From Duganella sp. BJB480 (GTDB lineage Bacteria > Pseudomonadota > Gammaproteobacteria > Burkholderiales > Burkholderiaceae_D), in the NCBI GenBank assembly GCA_003416985.1, contig QVIN01000017.1, positions 50,354-114,353 of the forward strand: DNA of 64,000 bases, in the 5' to 3' direction. How positions within the stretch are numbered: position 1 is the first letter of the stretch; every line of letters begins with the position of its first letter. A model generated the notes under the pieces. That model did no database searches and was not told the DNA's origin. It worked only from the letters and a program-made list of their open reading frames with translations. This document shows, one piece after another, positions 26,961 through 37,218 of this stretch. Made by a program: the position numbers and the translations under genes.

Positions 26961-28658
26961 ATGGATATCAATAAACGTACCATCCTGTGGATCGTGTTTG
27001 CCGTGTCGCTGGTAGTTCTCTGGAACAACTGGATGGTCTCGACAGGCAAGCCTTCCATGTTTGCTCCCGCCCCGGCGCAGACCGCCAAGGCCCCGGAAGC
27101 GAAGAAATCCGAACTGCCGGCCGCCTCCGCGACCGCGGCTGCCGGCGCCGCCGCACTGCCGGGCGCGCCCGCCGCGGCCGAGCCGTTCAAGAGTGAGCGC
27201 ATCACCGTCACCACCGATCTGTTCCGTGTCGACGTCGACACCCTGGGCGGCACCATCAAGCGCCTGGAGCTGCTGAAGTTCAAGGACGGCGTGGACCCGA
27301 CCAAGAACCAGGTGCTGTTCGACGTGGACGCCGGCACCGGCAAGACCTATCTGGCCCAAACCGGCCTGATCGGCGCGCCCGGCCTGCCGAACCACCAGAC
27401 CGGCTTCGTGGCCAAGCCAGGCCCGCGCATGCTGGGCGACGGCAACCAGGTGCAACTGGTGCTGGAAGCGGAATCGGCCGGCGTCAAGCTGACCAAGACC
27501 TTCACCTTCAAGCGCGGCGACTACGTGATCGACGTGCGCCACGACGTGGCCAACGTCGGCGCCGCCCCGGTCAAGCCTGAGCTGTACCTGCAGCTGGTCC
27601 ACGACGGCAACAAGCCGGCCGGCGACTCCTACTTCAACAGCAGCTACACCGGCCCGACGCTGTACACCGCCGAAGACCACTACAAGAAGCTGAAGTTCGA
27701 CACGCTGGAAAAAGAAGCCGCCGAAGCCGCCAAGACCGGCAAGGACGCCGTGCAGGATCACCCGACCAAGGCCGACAATGGCTGGTTCGCGATCTCGCAG
27801 CACTTCTTCGTCTCGGCCTTCGTCCCGCAGGACAAGCTGGCGCGCACCATCTTCACCAAGAAAGTGACGACCAACCAGTACGCGATCGGCACCATCCAGC
27901 AGCTGGGCACGCTGGCGCCGGGCGCCACCGTGAGCAACGAGGCCAAGCTGTACTCCGGCCCGCAGCAAGCCAAGCTGCTGGAGCAGGTTACCCCTGGCCT
28001 GGAACTGGTCAAGGACTACGGCTGGCTGACCATCATCGCCAAGCCTATCTTCTGGGTCATGGACCACATCCACCAGGTGCTGGGCAACTGGGGCTGGACC
28101 ATCATCGCCTTCACCATCCTGATCAAGCTGGCGTTCTTCCCGCTGTCGGCCGCCGGCTACCGCAGCATGGCCAAGGTCAAGCTGGTCACGCCGAAGATGC
28201 AGGCCATCCGCGAGCGCTACAAAGGCGATCCGGCCAAGATGAACCAGGCCACCATGGAACTGTACAAGGCCGAGAAGATCAACCCGCTGGGCGGCTGCCT
28301 GCCTATCCTGGTGCAGATGCCGGTCTTCATCGCCCTGTACTGGGTGCTGCAGGCGTCGGTCGAGATTCGCGGCGCGCCGTGGATCGGCTGGATCACCAAC
28401 CTGGCCGCGCCGGATCCTTGGTACATCCTGCCGGTGCTGTACGCGATCTCGATGTTCATCACCACCAAGCTGAACCCGGCTCCTGCCGATCCGATGCAAG
28501 CGAAGATGATGCTGTTCATGCCGCTGGCGTTCTCGGTCATGTTCTTCTTCTTCCCGTCCGGCCTGGTGCTGTACTGGGTCGTGAACAACGTGCTGTCGAT
28601 CGGTCAGCAGTACGTGATCTCCAAGAAGTTCGCGCCGCCTGCGGCCGCCAACTCCTGA
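26961..28658 (+). CDS. yidC: Membrane protein insertase YidC
   Basis: This 565-residue protein has an N-terminal anchor (RTILWIVFAVSLVVLWNNW). A large periplasmic domain with an alanine-rich linker at about 35-75 follows, then a C-terminal insertase core: LIKLAFFPLSAAGYRSMAKVK, LGGCLPILVQMPVFIALYWVL and FFPSGLVLYWVVNNVLSIGQQ. It inserts and folds inner-membrane proteins with and without SecYEG. The start ATG at 26961 fits the family start MDINKRT. It is closed by a terminator. Confidence 0.97.
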   Translation: MDINKRTILWIVFAVSLVVLWNNWMVSTGKPSMFAPAPAQTAKAPEAKKSELPAASATAAAGAAALPGAPAAAEPFKSERITVTTDLFRVDVDTLGGTIKRLELLKFKDGVDPTKNQVLFDVDAGTGKTYLAQTGLIGAPGLPNHQTGFVAKPGPRMLGDGNQVQLVLEAESAGVKLTKTFTFKRGDYVIDVRHDVANVGAAPVKPELYLQLVHDGNKPAGDSYFNSSYTGPTLYTAEDHYKKLKFDTLEKEAAEAAKTGKDAVQDHPTKADNGWFAISQHFFVSAFVPQDKLARTIFTKKVTTNQYAIGTIQQLGTLAPGATVSNEAKLYSGPQQAKLLEQVTPGLELVKDYGWLTIIAKPIFWVMDHIHQVLGNWGWTIIAFTILIKLAFFPLSAAGYRSMAKVKLVTPKMQAIRERYKGDPAKMNQATMELYKAEKINPLGGCLPILVQMPVFIALYWVLQASVEIRGAPWIGWITNLAAPDPWYILPVLYAISMFITTKLNPAPADPMQAKMMLFMPLAFSVMFFFFPSGLVLYWVVNNVLSIGQQYVISKKFAPPAAANS

Positions 28659-28677
28659 TCACCCACTGATGTTGCAG

Positions 28678-28708
28678 AAAAGCCCGTGTTAATCGCGGGC
28701 TTTTTTTT
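28678..28708 (+). terminator. Rho-independent terminator after yidC
   Basis: AAAAGCCCG pairs with CGGGCTTTT across a nine-base loop and is followed by T residues. It closes the rpmH-yidC operon just before mnmE. Confidence 0.85.
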
Positions 28709-28725
28709 ACCTTACAATTCCCCCT

Positions 28726-30105
<1,380 letters not shown>

Positions 30106-30113
30106 GCAACTCG

Positions 30114-30146
30114 AGGTTCAGGCCGCCAAGGGGGCGGGCTGAACCT
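30114..30146. terminator. Hairpin between converging mnmE and HigA-type genes
   Basis: AGGTTCAGGCCGCC pairs with GGGCGGGCTGAACCT with one mismatch. It has no T-run but sits between the two converging stops, overlapping the end of the antitoxin-like gene. Confidence 0.4.
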
Positions 30147-30429
30147 GCATGGGGCATTCCAGGAAGCGTTGCTCGGCTTGCCAGACATCGTAGGCGCTTT
30201 GCTCCGCCAGCCACAGGCGCGCCTCGCCACCGCGCTCAATGCCGAGCCATGCCTCGATACGTAAAGCCATTTCAGGCGAAATGGCAGCGCGGCCGTTGAG
30301 GACGCGGGACAGCGTGACGCGGTTGACGTCCAGTTGCTGCGCCGCTTCGGTAACGGTCAATCCCAGTGCGGGCAGAACGTCATCGCGCAAGGTCAGCCCC
30401 GGATGCGGCGGATTAAACATGCGTGCCAT
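30118..30429 (-). CDS. HigA-type antitoxin/XRE regulator (orphan)
   Basis: ATG at 30429 gives 103 residues starting MARMFNPPHPGLTLRDDVLPALGLT, the hallmark of HigA antitoxins, with HTH segment VTEAAQQLDVNRVTLSRVLNG. HigA normally neutralises the HigB toxin encoded just upstream; no HigB gene is present here, so it is an orphan regulator. A good promoter lies directly upstream. In-frame codons back to 30459 fall at or before the predicted transcript start, so the shorter start is preferred. Confidence 0.8.
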   Translation of the reverse strand: MARMFNPPHPGLTLRDDVLPALGLTVTEAAQQLDVNRVTLSRVLNGRAAISPEMALRIEAWLGIERGGEARLWLAEQSAYDVWQAEQRFLECPMQVQPAPLAA

Positions 30430-30464
30430 GAATGGCGCCCTGTGAAACGTCTTTATCATGAATG

Positions 30465-30493
30465 AGTGTAGTGCGTTATGTTACGCGCTTCAA
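30465..30493 (-). promoter_or_regulatory. Sigma-70-type promoter of the orphan HigA gene
   Basis: On the minus strand TTGAAG and TACACT are separated by exactly 17 bases, placing the start near 30458, about 30 bases before the chosen ATG. Confidence 0.5.
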
Positions 30494-30618
30494 TACCAAG
30501 CGGGCGCGAAAGCGGCCACCGCCACGCCGGTCGCCGCACGGTTGCGAGAATTCGATAGACTTCGAGTTGTTGACTTTCCTATAATACGGCCAAGATCCCA
30601 CTCGCGAAACGCCCCTCC

Positions 30619-32583
30619 ATGTTCAAACGCCTCCTGTCCGCCCTGTCCGGTAAAAAAACCGAAGCTTCCGACTCCCCACCAGTGACGGAAGCCCGCCCGG
30701 GCGGCAAGGAACTGATCACCGTCTATGACGTCTACGGCCATGAACTGAACATCACGCGCAACGAGTGGCACGACAAGATGTTCCTGCCGAGCCTGAAGCA
30801 GAACTGGAACGACCCGGACGAACTCTACCGCTTGATATTCTCGGGCCTCGACGACGGCTTCCCGGCCGATCTGCAGCGGGCTGCGCAGCGCTTGCTGGAA
30901 ATCGAGACCATGCCCGAACGCGGCCACACCATGCTGGGTATCGTGCTGTTGAGGAACGGCCAGTTCGACGCGGCCGAAGCCACGCTGCGCGCCGGCATGG
31001 AGAAGGTCGGCGAGACCGGCACGCTGCTGACCAATCTGGCCAAGGTGCAGGCCGAGCGCGGCGACGAGGCGCAGGCGGATGAAACGCTGTGGCGCGCGGT
31101 CCAGGCCGATCCGAACCAGGAAAACGGCTTGATGTGGTGGGCGTCGATCCAGCGCGAGCGCGATGGCGAGCCCGCCTATTTGAAGGCGCTGCAAACCGCC
31201 GCCGCCTTGCCGGGCAGCTGGTGTCCGCAATTGTGGCTGGCGCGCCATCATCTGGAGAAAGAGGAATTCGCGGCGGCGCGCGCGCTGTACGAGGACGTGC
31301 TGCAAGGCGGCCGATACGATCGCGGCGCGCTGACGATGATGTCCAGCGACATGGGCAGCAGCGGCCAAATCCCGCTGATGCTGGAACTGGTGGGCCCGGC
31401 CTTCGACGAGCATCACCACGATCCGATGGCCGGCCTCAACCTGCTGCGCGCCTGCCAGGCACTCGGCAAGTTGGAGGCGGGCGAGGCGCTGCTCAACCGC
31501 ATGTACGCGCTGGGCCTCCCGCCCATCAAGCAGCACCTGGATCAGTTCGCCGAAGTGTTTGAGCGGATGCGCGCGGAATCCGCGCACGCCACGCCGCTGG
31601 ACGAAGCGGATATGGAAGTCGTCCACATGTCGTTGACCCGGCCGATCTGGCAATACGGCCTGCGCGATGCGGACTGGCTGTTCGCAGGCAAGCCCGACAG
31701 CGCCCCGGAGATCGGCTTCTTCGCGCTCACGAAAATCACCGACGGAACCGGGCGCGTCGAATCCCAGCGCGAAGACGATCTGGGACGCGAGTCCCGCGCG
31801 ATTCCCCTCTACCTCGCGGAAGCCGCGCATTACTGGAGCGCCTACGCAGCCAGCTGCAACATCCTGATCGTGGAAGGCAACGGTCCGGTCCTGTCGGGCA
31901 CCGAAACCGACGCCCAGGCGCTCTTCGACATCATGCCGGCGAGGATGAAATATATCGTCACCGGCGAAGTCGGCTGCACAGGCGAAGGCCAGTCCGCCCG
32001 CTGGAGCCTCGCGCTGCACCTGTGGGACTGCGGCACGCGGACCAAACAGGTGAGCGAACGCGGCAGCGCGACGGAAGACGAATTGAGCGCCCTGGTGCTG
32101 TCGCTGGAAGAGCGCCTGCTGGCGCACATCGGCCACAAGCGCGAGCGGCCGCTGGACGCCTTCTACCAGCGCCCCACGTTCCAAGTCATGGGGGCGTATT
32201 TGACCGAGCTGGGCCAGTCCTTCATGCTGCACTTGCTGGCCAGCGGGCACATGCCCAAATCCGCGATGTGGGGCGAACGCTCGATGCTCGACTGGCCGCT
32301 CACCATGGCGTTGCACTGGTCCGCGGCCGACGTTCCCAAGCTGATGTACCTGTCCACCCTCGGCAAGGCGCGCGGCTACCAATCGCACGTGCTGCCGGAA
32401 TACAAGGAGCGCAGTCTGGAACTGCTGCGCGACACCGGGGAGGCGGACAGCGTGGCCTCCCGCGTGGCGCCGTTCGTGTGGGCGCTGTTCGGCATGACGG
32501 ACGAGCTCGGGAAATTCATCCAGGACCAGCCAGCCGACGCCAACCCGGCCTACGTGGCCTGGCTGAAGCGCATTGCGGAGTAA
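30619..32583 (+). CDS. Tetratricopeptide-repeat protein, large, cytoplasmic
   Basis: This 654-residue protein has TPR-like helical pairs in its first half (HTMLGIVLLRNGQFDAAEATL, NLAKVQAERGDEAQADETLWRA, WLARHHLEKEEFAAARALYED). The C-terminal 350 residues (YWSAYAASCNILIVEGNGPVL and later) are of unknown fold. There is no signal peptide, so it should be a cytoplasmic scaffold. It is followed by a GST gene 3 bases downstream, an apparent two-gene operon. Confidence 0.7.
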   Translation: MFKRLLSALSGKKTEASDSPPVTEARPGGKELITVYDVYGHELNITRNEWHDKMFLPSLKQNWNDPDELYRLIFSGLDDGFPADLQRAAQRLLEIETMPERGHTMLGIVLLRNGQFDAAEATLRAGMEKVGETGTLLTNLAKVQAERGDEAQADETLWRAVQADPNQENGLMWWASIQRERDGEPAYLKALQTAAALPGSWCPQLWLARHHLEKEEFAAARALYEDVLQGGRYDRGALTMMSSDMGSSGQIPLMLELVGPAFDEHHHDPMAGLNLLRACQALGKLEAGEALLNRMYALGLPPIKQHLDQFAEVFERMRAESAHATPLDEADMEVVHMSLTRPIWQYGLRDADWLFAGKPDSAPEIGFFALTKITDGTGRVESQREDDLGRESRAIPLYLAEAAHYWSAYAASCNILIVEGNGPVLSGTETDAQALFDIMPARMKYIVTGEVGCTGEGQSARWSLALHLWDCGTRTKQVSERGSATEDELSALVLSLEERLLAHIGHKRERPLDAFYQRPTFQVMGAYLTELGQSFMLHLLASGHMPKSAMWGERSMLDWPLTMALHWSAADVPKLMYLSTLGKARGYQSHVLPEYKERSLELLRDTGEADSVASRVAPFVWALFGMTDELGKFIQDQPADANPAYVAWLKRIAE

Positions 32584-32586
32584 ACC

Positions 32587-33252
32587 ATGATCCTCTACCA
32601 CAGCATCGCCGCGCGTTCCTTCCGTCCCTTGTGGATGCTGGAGGAATTGGGATTGCCGTACGAACTGCGCATGATGGCCTTCCCGCCGCGCGTGCACGAC
32701 AAGTCCTACCTCGACATCAATCCCTGCGGCACCGTGCCGGCCTTCTTCGACGGCGACCTGCGGATGACGGAATCGGCGGCGATCTGCCAGTATTTGGCCG
32801 AGCGCCATCCGGCGGCGCGGCTGAACGTCGCGCTGGACGAGGCGGACTACGGCGCGTGGCTGAACCACCTGCACTTCGGCGAAGCCACGCTGACCTTCCC
32901 GCAAACGCTGGTGCTGCGCTACAGCCGCTTCGAATCGCCGGAGCGGCTGCAGCCGCAGGTGGTGGAGGATTATTCGCGCTGGTTTTTATCGCGCCTGAAA
33001 ACGCTGACGCCGCGCCTGGAGTGCAACGAATTCCTGTGCGCGGGCCGCTTCACGGCGGCCGACGTCTCGGTCGGCTACGCATTGCTGCTGGCCGAGCAGT
33101 TGGGGCTGCACACATCGTTCACGCCGGCCGTCGCCGCCTACTGGCAGCGGCTGCGCCAGCGTCCCGCCTTCCTGCGCGCGCAGGCCGCCGAGCAGGCCGC
33201 CGCGTCGGCGCAGGGCGTGCCGCTGCGGCCGGCAACAGAGCTTCCCGCCTAG
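32587..33252 (+). CDS. Glutathione S-transferase family protein
   Basis: This 221-residue protein has an N-terminal thioredoxin-like domain (ILYHSIAARSFRPLWMLEELGLPYEL, and NPCGTVPAFFDGD with the cis-proline) and the usual all-helical C-terminal domain. The signature TESAAICQYLAERHP binds glutathione. It starts 3 bases after the TPR gene, so the two are likely co-translated. The specific substrate cannot be told. Confidence 0.9.
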   Translation: MILYHSIAARSFRPLWMLEELGLPYELRMMAFPPRVHDKSYLDINPCGTVPAFFDGDLRMTESAAICQYLAERHPAARLNVALDEADYGAWLNHLHFGEATLTFPQTLVLRYSRFESPERLQPQVVEDYSRWFLSRLKTLTPRLECNEFLCAGRFTAADVSVGYALLLAEQLGLHTSFTPAVAAYWQRLRQRPAFLRAQAAEQAAASAQGVPLRPATELPA

Positions 33253-33320
33253 GCTGTAGGAACTCTTGCCGATGGCGCTGCTCAGCAGCGCGGACCAGTT
33301 GGACGACAGGGCATTCAGCA

Positions 33321-34310
33321 TCAAGCCGCCTGCTCGGCGGGCTTGTGGACGATCACGCAGTCGCGGCCGGCGTGCTTGGCGGCGTACAGGCAGGAGTCGG
33401 CGGCGGCCAGCATGGTGGCGGCGTCGCACAGGCCGTGCTTGTCGTAGCTGGCCACGCCGATGCTCATCGTCACATGCGGGCGGGTGGCGGCCGGCGCGTG
33501 GGTGATCTCTAGCGCGGCGATGCGGGCGCGGATCGCCTCGGCGTGCTGGGCCGCCTGCTCGGGGCCGGTGTCCGGCAGCACGGCGGCGAACTCCTCGCCG
33601 CCGTAGCGGGCGGCCAGGTCGGCCGGGCGCTGCAGCATGGCGGCGAACGCTTCCGCCACCAGCGTCAGGCAGGCGTCGCCCTGCTGGTGGCCGAAGTGGT
33701 CGTTGTAGGCCTTGAAGGAATCGATGTCCATCAGCAGCAGCGACAGCTGGCTGTTGTTGCGCTGGGCGCGCCGCAGTTCGCGGTCCAGCGCGACGTCGAA
33801 GTGGCGGCGGTTGGCGATGCCGGTCAGGCCGTCCACGTACGATTGCGCGCGCAGCGCCTCGGCCTGGCCGCGCAGCTGGCGCTCGCGGCCGACGGTGGTG
33901 CTGATGTCGCTGACCTCGATCAGGCAGAAACGCTCCTTGCCCTCGGTGAACGGCGTCACCGACACCGCCTGCTCGACGCGCTCGCCGCCCCAAGTGCCGG
34001 CCGGGTACAGCGGGAAGGGCGAGCGGTTCAGCGCCGGCGACAGCTGCTGCGGCAGCTTGCTCTGCATGGCGCTCTGCACCGCCTGCTCCAGGCGCTGGCC
34101 GCGCAGCTCGGGGAACAGGTCGAACAGGTCGCTGCCCTGCACGCGCTGGGCGGACAGGCCGGAGTGGCTGGCCAGCCACTGGTTCCACATGACGATGCGG
34201 CCGTCGGCGTCGAGCACCATCAGGCCCAGGTTGGCCAGCCCGAGCACGCGCGCGGACAGGTGGGTGTGGCTGCCGGCGGCCGGCGGGGTGGCGATGGGCT
34301 TTGCTTGCAT
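33321..34310 (-). CDS. PAS-GGDEF diguanylate cyclase
   Basis: This 329-residue protein has an N-terminal PAS-like sensor (about 20-145: LGLMVLDADGRIVMWNQWLA, DLFDLFPELRGQ) and a GGDEF domain (about 160-320). The active-site loop reads YGGEEF. An inhibitory I-site RPAD stands five residues before it, so the enzyme should make cyclic di-GMP and be subject to product inhibition. There is no membrane helix. It lies beside other cyclic-di-GMP genes on the same strand. Confidence 0.92.
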   Translation of the reverse strand: MQAKPIATPPAAGSHTHLSARVLGLANLGLMVLDADGRIVMWNQWLASHSGLSAQRVQGSDLFDLFPELRGQRLEQAVQSAMQSKLPQQLSPALNRSPFPLYPAGTWGGERVEQAVSVTPFTEGKERFCLIEVSDISTTVGRERQLRGQAEALRAQSYVDGLTGIANRRHFDVALDRELRRAQRNNSQLSLLLMDIDSFKAYNDHFGHQQGDACLTLVAEAFAAMLQRPADLAARYGGEEFAAVLPDTGPEQAAQHAEAIRARIAALEITHAPAATRPHVTMSIGVASYDKHGLCDAATMLAAADSCLYAAKHAGRDCVIVHKPAEQAA

Positions 34311-34383
34311 GGGCTCTCTTCCTGGCGTGACCGTGGAGTGACCCTGCGATTATAAGCGCAGCCGCGCCGCGCGGGGGAGCGGG

Positions 34384-36153
34384 TCAGCCGCCCGCCGCCA
34401 GCACCGGCGCCGGCTCGGCCAGGCCGTGCAGTTGCCAGTAGTGGCGGAAGGCGGCGCCGATGTTCTCGCGCAGCGTGCGGTTGTCCCACGGCTTGGTGTA
34501 GAAGCGGTACAGGGCGCCGCGGTGGACTGCCTCCATGATGGCGCCCAGGTCGTTGTGGCCGGTCAGGATGATGCGGAAGGTGTCCGGGTACATCTGCCGG
34601 ACCTGGTCGAGCAGCTCGGTGCCGCGCATTTCCGCCATGTGCTGGTCGCACAGGATCAGCTGCACCGGATGCCGCGCCAGCAGCGCCAGGGCCTGGGCCG
34701 CGCCGTTGGCGGCCAGCACCCGGTAGCCGTCCGCGCGCAGCAGGCGCTGCAGCGCGTTCAGCACGTTGGGCTCGTCGTCGATGATCAGCAGCGTGCGCTC
34801 GGCAACGGTGCCGACGCCCTCCGGCACGCCGAGGGGCAGGTCGTCGCGCAGCAGGCCTTCCAGCTGCGCGGCCGGCAGCGGCCGGCTGTAGTGGTAGCCC
34901 TGGATCTGGTCGCAGCGCTGGCGCCCCAGGTAGGCCAGCTGGGCCTCCGTCTCCACGCCCTCGGCCACCACCTCCAGCTTCAGGCTGTGCGCCATGGCGA
35001 TGATGGTGTCGACCACGGCGGCATCGTCGGGATTGCTGGTGACGTCGCGGATGAAGGAGATGTCGATCTTCAGCGCGTCGACCGGGAAGCGCTTCAGGTA
35101 GGCCAGGCTGGAGTAGCCGGTGCCGAAGTCGTCGATGGCGATGCGTACGCCCATCGCGCGCAACGCGGCCAGGGTGGCGGCGGTGCGGCCGGGGTCGTCC
35201 ATCATGGCGCTCTCGGTCACCTCCAGCGACAGCAGGCCGGGGGCGATGCCGTGGCGGGCGAGGGCCTGGGCCACGATGTCCTCCAGCCGGGTGTCGGCGA
35301 ACTGGCGGCTGGCGACGTTGACGGCGATCCCCAGCGGACGCTCGCCCAGCGCGGCCCAGGCGGCGATCCGGCGGCAGGCCTGGTCGATGACCCAGGCGCC
35401 GACCGGCACGATCAGGCCGCTGCGCTCGAGCAGCGGCAGGAACTCGGACGGCGCCACCTGGCCGTGGCCGGGCCGGTTCCAGCGCAGCAGCGCCTCGGCG
35501 CCGGTGATGCGGCCGCTGTCGATGCGGACCTTGGGCTGGTAGTACAGCTCGAACTCGCCCTGGGCGCAGGCGTGGCGCAGCGCGTGCTTCAGCTGGTGGT
35601 GGTCGCGGGCGTCGCATTGCATGGCGTCGGTGAAATGGCAGCAGCGGTCGAGGCCGGCCCGCCTGGCCTGCTGCAGCGCCAGGCCGGCGTAGCGCAGCAG
35701 CGTGGCGGCGTCGTCGGTGTCGGCCGGGCAGGCGGCGATGCCGATGCAGGCCGTCAGCGTGGCCGGGCCGCCGGGCAGGTCGAAGGGCTGGTGCAGCGCT
35801 GTGCGGATCAGCTCGGCGACCTCGCCGGCCTGGCGCAGCTGCGCCAGCGCCGGCAGCAGCAGCGCGAATTCGTCGTTGCCGAGCCGGCCGATCGCCGCGC
35901 GCGCCGGCGCCAGCAGGCCCAGGCGCCGGGCGAACTGGCGCAGCACGGCGTCGCCGGCGACGTGGCCGTGCCGGTCGTTGATGGCGCGGAATCCGTCCAG
36001 GTCGATCAGCAGCAGGGCGCTGGCGCGCGGCCAGGCGGCCGGCAACTGGCGCGCCAGCGTGTGGGTGAACAGCTGGCGGTTCGGCAGCCCGGTCAGGCTG
36101 TCGTGGCCGGCGCCGGCCGGCGGCTGCGCCGGTGGTGCGGGGGGCGGGGTCAT
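34384..36153 (-). CDS. GGDEF-EAL-REC cyclic-di-GMP phosphodiesterase/response regulator
   Basis: This 589-residue protein has an N-terminal GGDEF domain with a degenerate loop (GNDEF), an EAL domain with GAEALLRWNRP, DDFGTGYSSLAYLKRF and EGVETEAQLAYLG, and a C-terminal receiver domain (LLIIDDEPNVLNALQRLLRA, ILCDQHMAEMRGTEL, LTGHNDLGAIMEA, YTKPWDN). The EAL motifs look intact, the GGDEF loop does not, so phosphodiesterase activity is likely. The receiver being C-terminal is less usual. Its start overlaps the stop of the upstream receiver gene by four bases. Confidence 0.92.
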   Translation of the reverse strand: MTPPPAPPAQPPAGAGHDSLTGLPNRQLFTHTLARQLPAAWPRASALLLIDLDGFRAINDRHGHVAGDAVLRQFARRLGLLAPARAAIGRLGNDEFALLLPALAQLRQAGEVAELIRTALHQPFDLPGGPATLTACIGIAACPADTDDAATLLRYAGLALQQARRAGLDRCCHFTDAMQCDARDHHQLKHALRHACAQGEFELYYQPKVRIDSGRITGAEALLRWNRPGHGQVAPSEFLPLLERSGLIVPVGAWVIDQACRRIAAWAALGERPLGIAVNVASRQFADTRLEDIVAQALARHGIAPGLLSLEVTESAMMDDPGRTAATLAALRAMGVRIAIDDFGTGYSSLAYLKRFPVDALKIDISFIRDVTSNPDDAAVVDTIIAMAHSLKLEVVAEGVETEAQLAYLGRQRCDQIQGYHYSRPLPAAQLEGLLRDDLPLGVPEGVGTVAERTLLIIDDEPNVLNALQRLLRADGYRVLAANGAAQALALLARHPVQLILCDQHMAEMRGTELLDQVRQMYPDTFRIILTGHNDLGAIMEAVHRGALYRFYTKPWDNRTLRENIGAAFRHYWQLHGLAEPAPVLAAGG

Positions 36154-36551
36154 GGTGGCGGTCCTCCGGTGGGGGATGACGGCTTGGCGCAGGCCATGCC
36201 GATGGCGTCCAGGATGGCCTGGTCGTCGACGGGTTTGTTCAGGTAGGCCAGCGGCTGGCGCAGTTGCGCCTGCGCCTGCTCGGCGGCGGTCTGGTGGCCG
36301 GTGATGATGATCACGCCGACCGCGGGCGCCAGCGTGGCCAGCCGCGCCTGCACCTCCAGCCCGGACAGGCCCGGCATGTGCATGTCCAGCACCACGCAGC
36401 AGGGATGGCCATCGTCCAGCGCGGCCAGGAACTCGGCGCCGCCGGCGTAGGCCCGTGCCGCGATGCCGGCCGAGCGCAGCAGGCGCAGCAGCGCGCGCCG
36501 CACCGCCTCGTCGTCGTCGACCACCGCCACCCAGGGAAGAGAGGTATCCAT
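36150..36551 (-). CDS. Single-domain response regulator
   Basis: ATG at 36551 gives 133 residues: one receiver domain with phospho-acceptor region VVLDMHMPGLSGLEVQ, acidic pocket VVDDDEA and the switch TGH / LNKPVDD. It has no output domain. It is coupled to the following GGDEF-EAL-REC gene (ATGA overlap) and could relay phosphate to it. A longer upstream reading is possible but lacks family support. Confidence 0.85.
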   Translation of the reverse strand: MDTSLPWVAVVDDDEAVRRALLRLLRSAGIAARAYAGGAEFLAALDDGHPCCVVLDMHMPGLSGLEVQARLATLAPAVGVIIITGHQTAAEQAQAQLRQPLAYLNKPVDDQAILDAIGMACAKPSSPTGGPPP

Positions 36552-36612
36552 GCAGCCACGATAGCCCGCCGGCCGCCGCGCCGCTATTGGACCTTGGGCC
36601 AACAGCGGGCGG

Positions 36613-37218
36613 CTAGCCGCGGCGCGCGCGGTCGACCAGCCGCACCAGTGCGGTCGGCGAGCGCACTTGCATCTTCGCCATCACGCGCGCGCGGTGCACC
36701 TTGACGGTCTTCTCCACCGTGCCCAGCGCGGCCGCCACCTGCTTGTTCAGCAGGCCTTCCACCAGCAGCTCCAGCACCTCGGTCTCGCGCGGGGTCAGCG
36801 TGGCCAGACGCTGGCGGATGGCGGCCAGTTCGGCGTCGTCGCCGCGCTGCCGGCGCTGCTGTGCCAGCGCGGCCTCGATGGCGGCGATCAGGCGCGCGTC
36901 GTCGACCGGCTTGGTCAGGAAGTCGGCCGCGCCCAGCTTCATCGCCCGCACGCCGCTGTCGATGTCGCCGTGGCCGGTCAGGAAGATGATGGGCAGCTGC
37001 GGTGCGCGCGCGGCCAGCGCCTGCTGCAGCGCCAGCCCGTCCATGCCGGGCATGGACAAATCCAGCACCAGGCAGCCGTCGGCGTCGCCGGCCAGCGCGT
37101 CGAGGAAGTCCTGGGCGCCGGCGTAGGCGCGCACCGTGTAGCCGGCCGCGCCCAGCAGCCGCGCCAGCGCCTTCAACACGGCCGGCTGGTCGTCGACCAG
37201 GTGGACCAGGCCGCTCAT
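36613..37218 (-). CDS. FixJ-type response regulator (REC-LuxR HTH)
   Basis: ATG at 37218 gives 201 residues: an N-terminal receiver domain (LVHLVDDQPAV, LVLDLSMPGMDG, FLTGHGDIDSGVRAMKLGAADFLTKPV) and a C-terminal LuxR-type HTH (LTPRETEVLELLVEGLLNKQVA and VEKTVKVHRARVMAKM). It should be the transcription-activating partner of the histidine kinase whose stop overlaps its start. The phospho-acceptor is the Asp in LVLDLSMPG. Confidence 0.92.
   Translation of the reverse strand: MSGLVHLVDDQPAVLKALARLLGAAGYTVRAYAGAQDFLDALAGDADGCLVLDLSMPGMDGLALQQALAARAPQLPIIFLTGHGDIDSGVRAMKLGAADFLTKPVDDARLIAAIEAALAQQRRQRGDDAELAAIRQRLATLTPRETEVLELLVEGLLNKQVAAALGTVEKTVKVHRARVMAKMQVRSPTALVRLVDRARRG

Noticed and set aside
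30430-30459. MIKTF-like codons in front of the HigA-type gene, which resemble the start of a HigB toxin
   Set aside because: A good promoter places the transcript start at about 30458, so these codons are probably untranslated, and five residues are too few to call a HigB remnant.
33253-33320. Short leftward frame after the diguanylate cyclase
   Set aside because: It begins with a plausible ATG but runs as an antisense reading of the GST gene without any motif.
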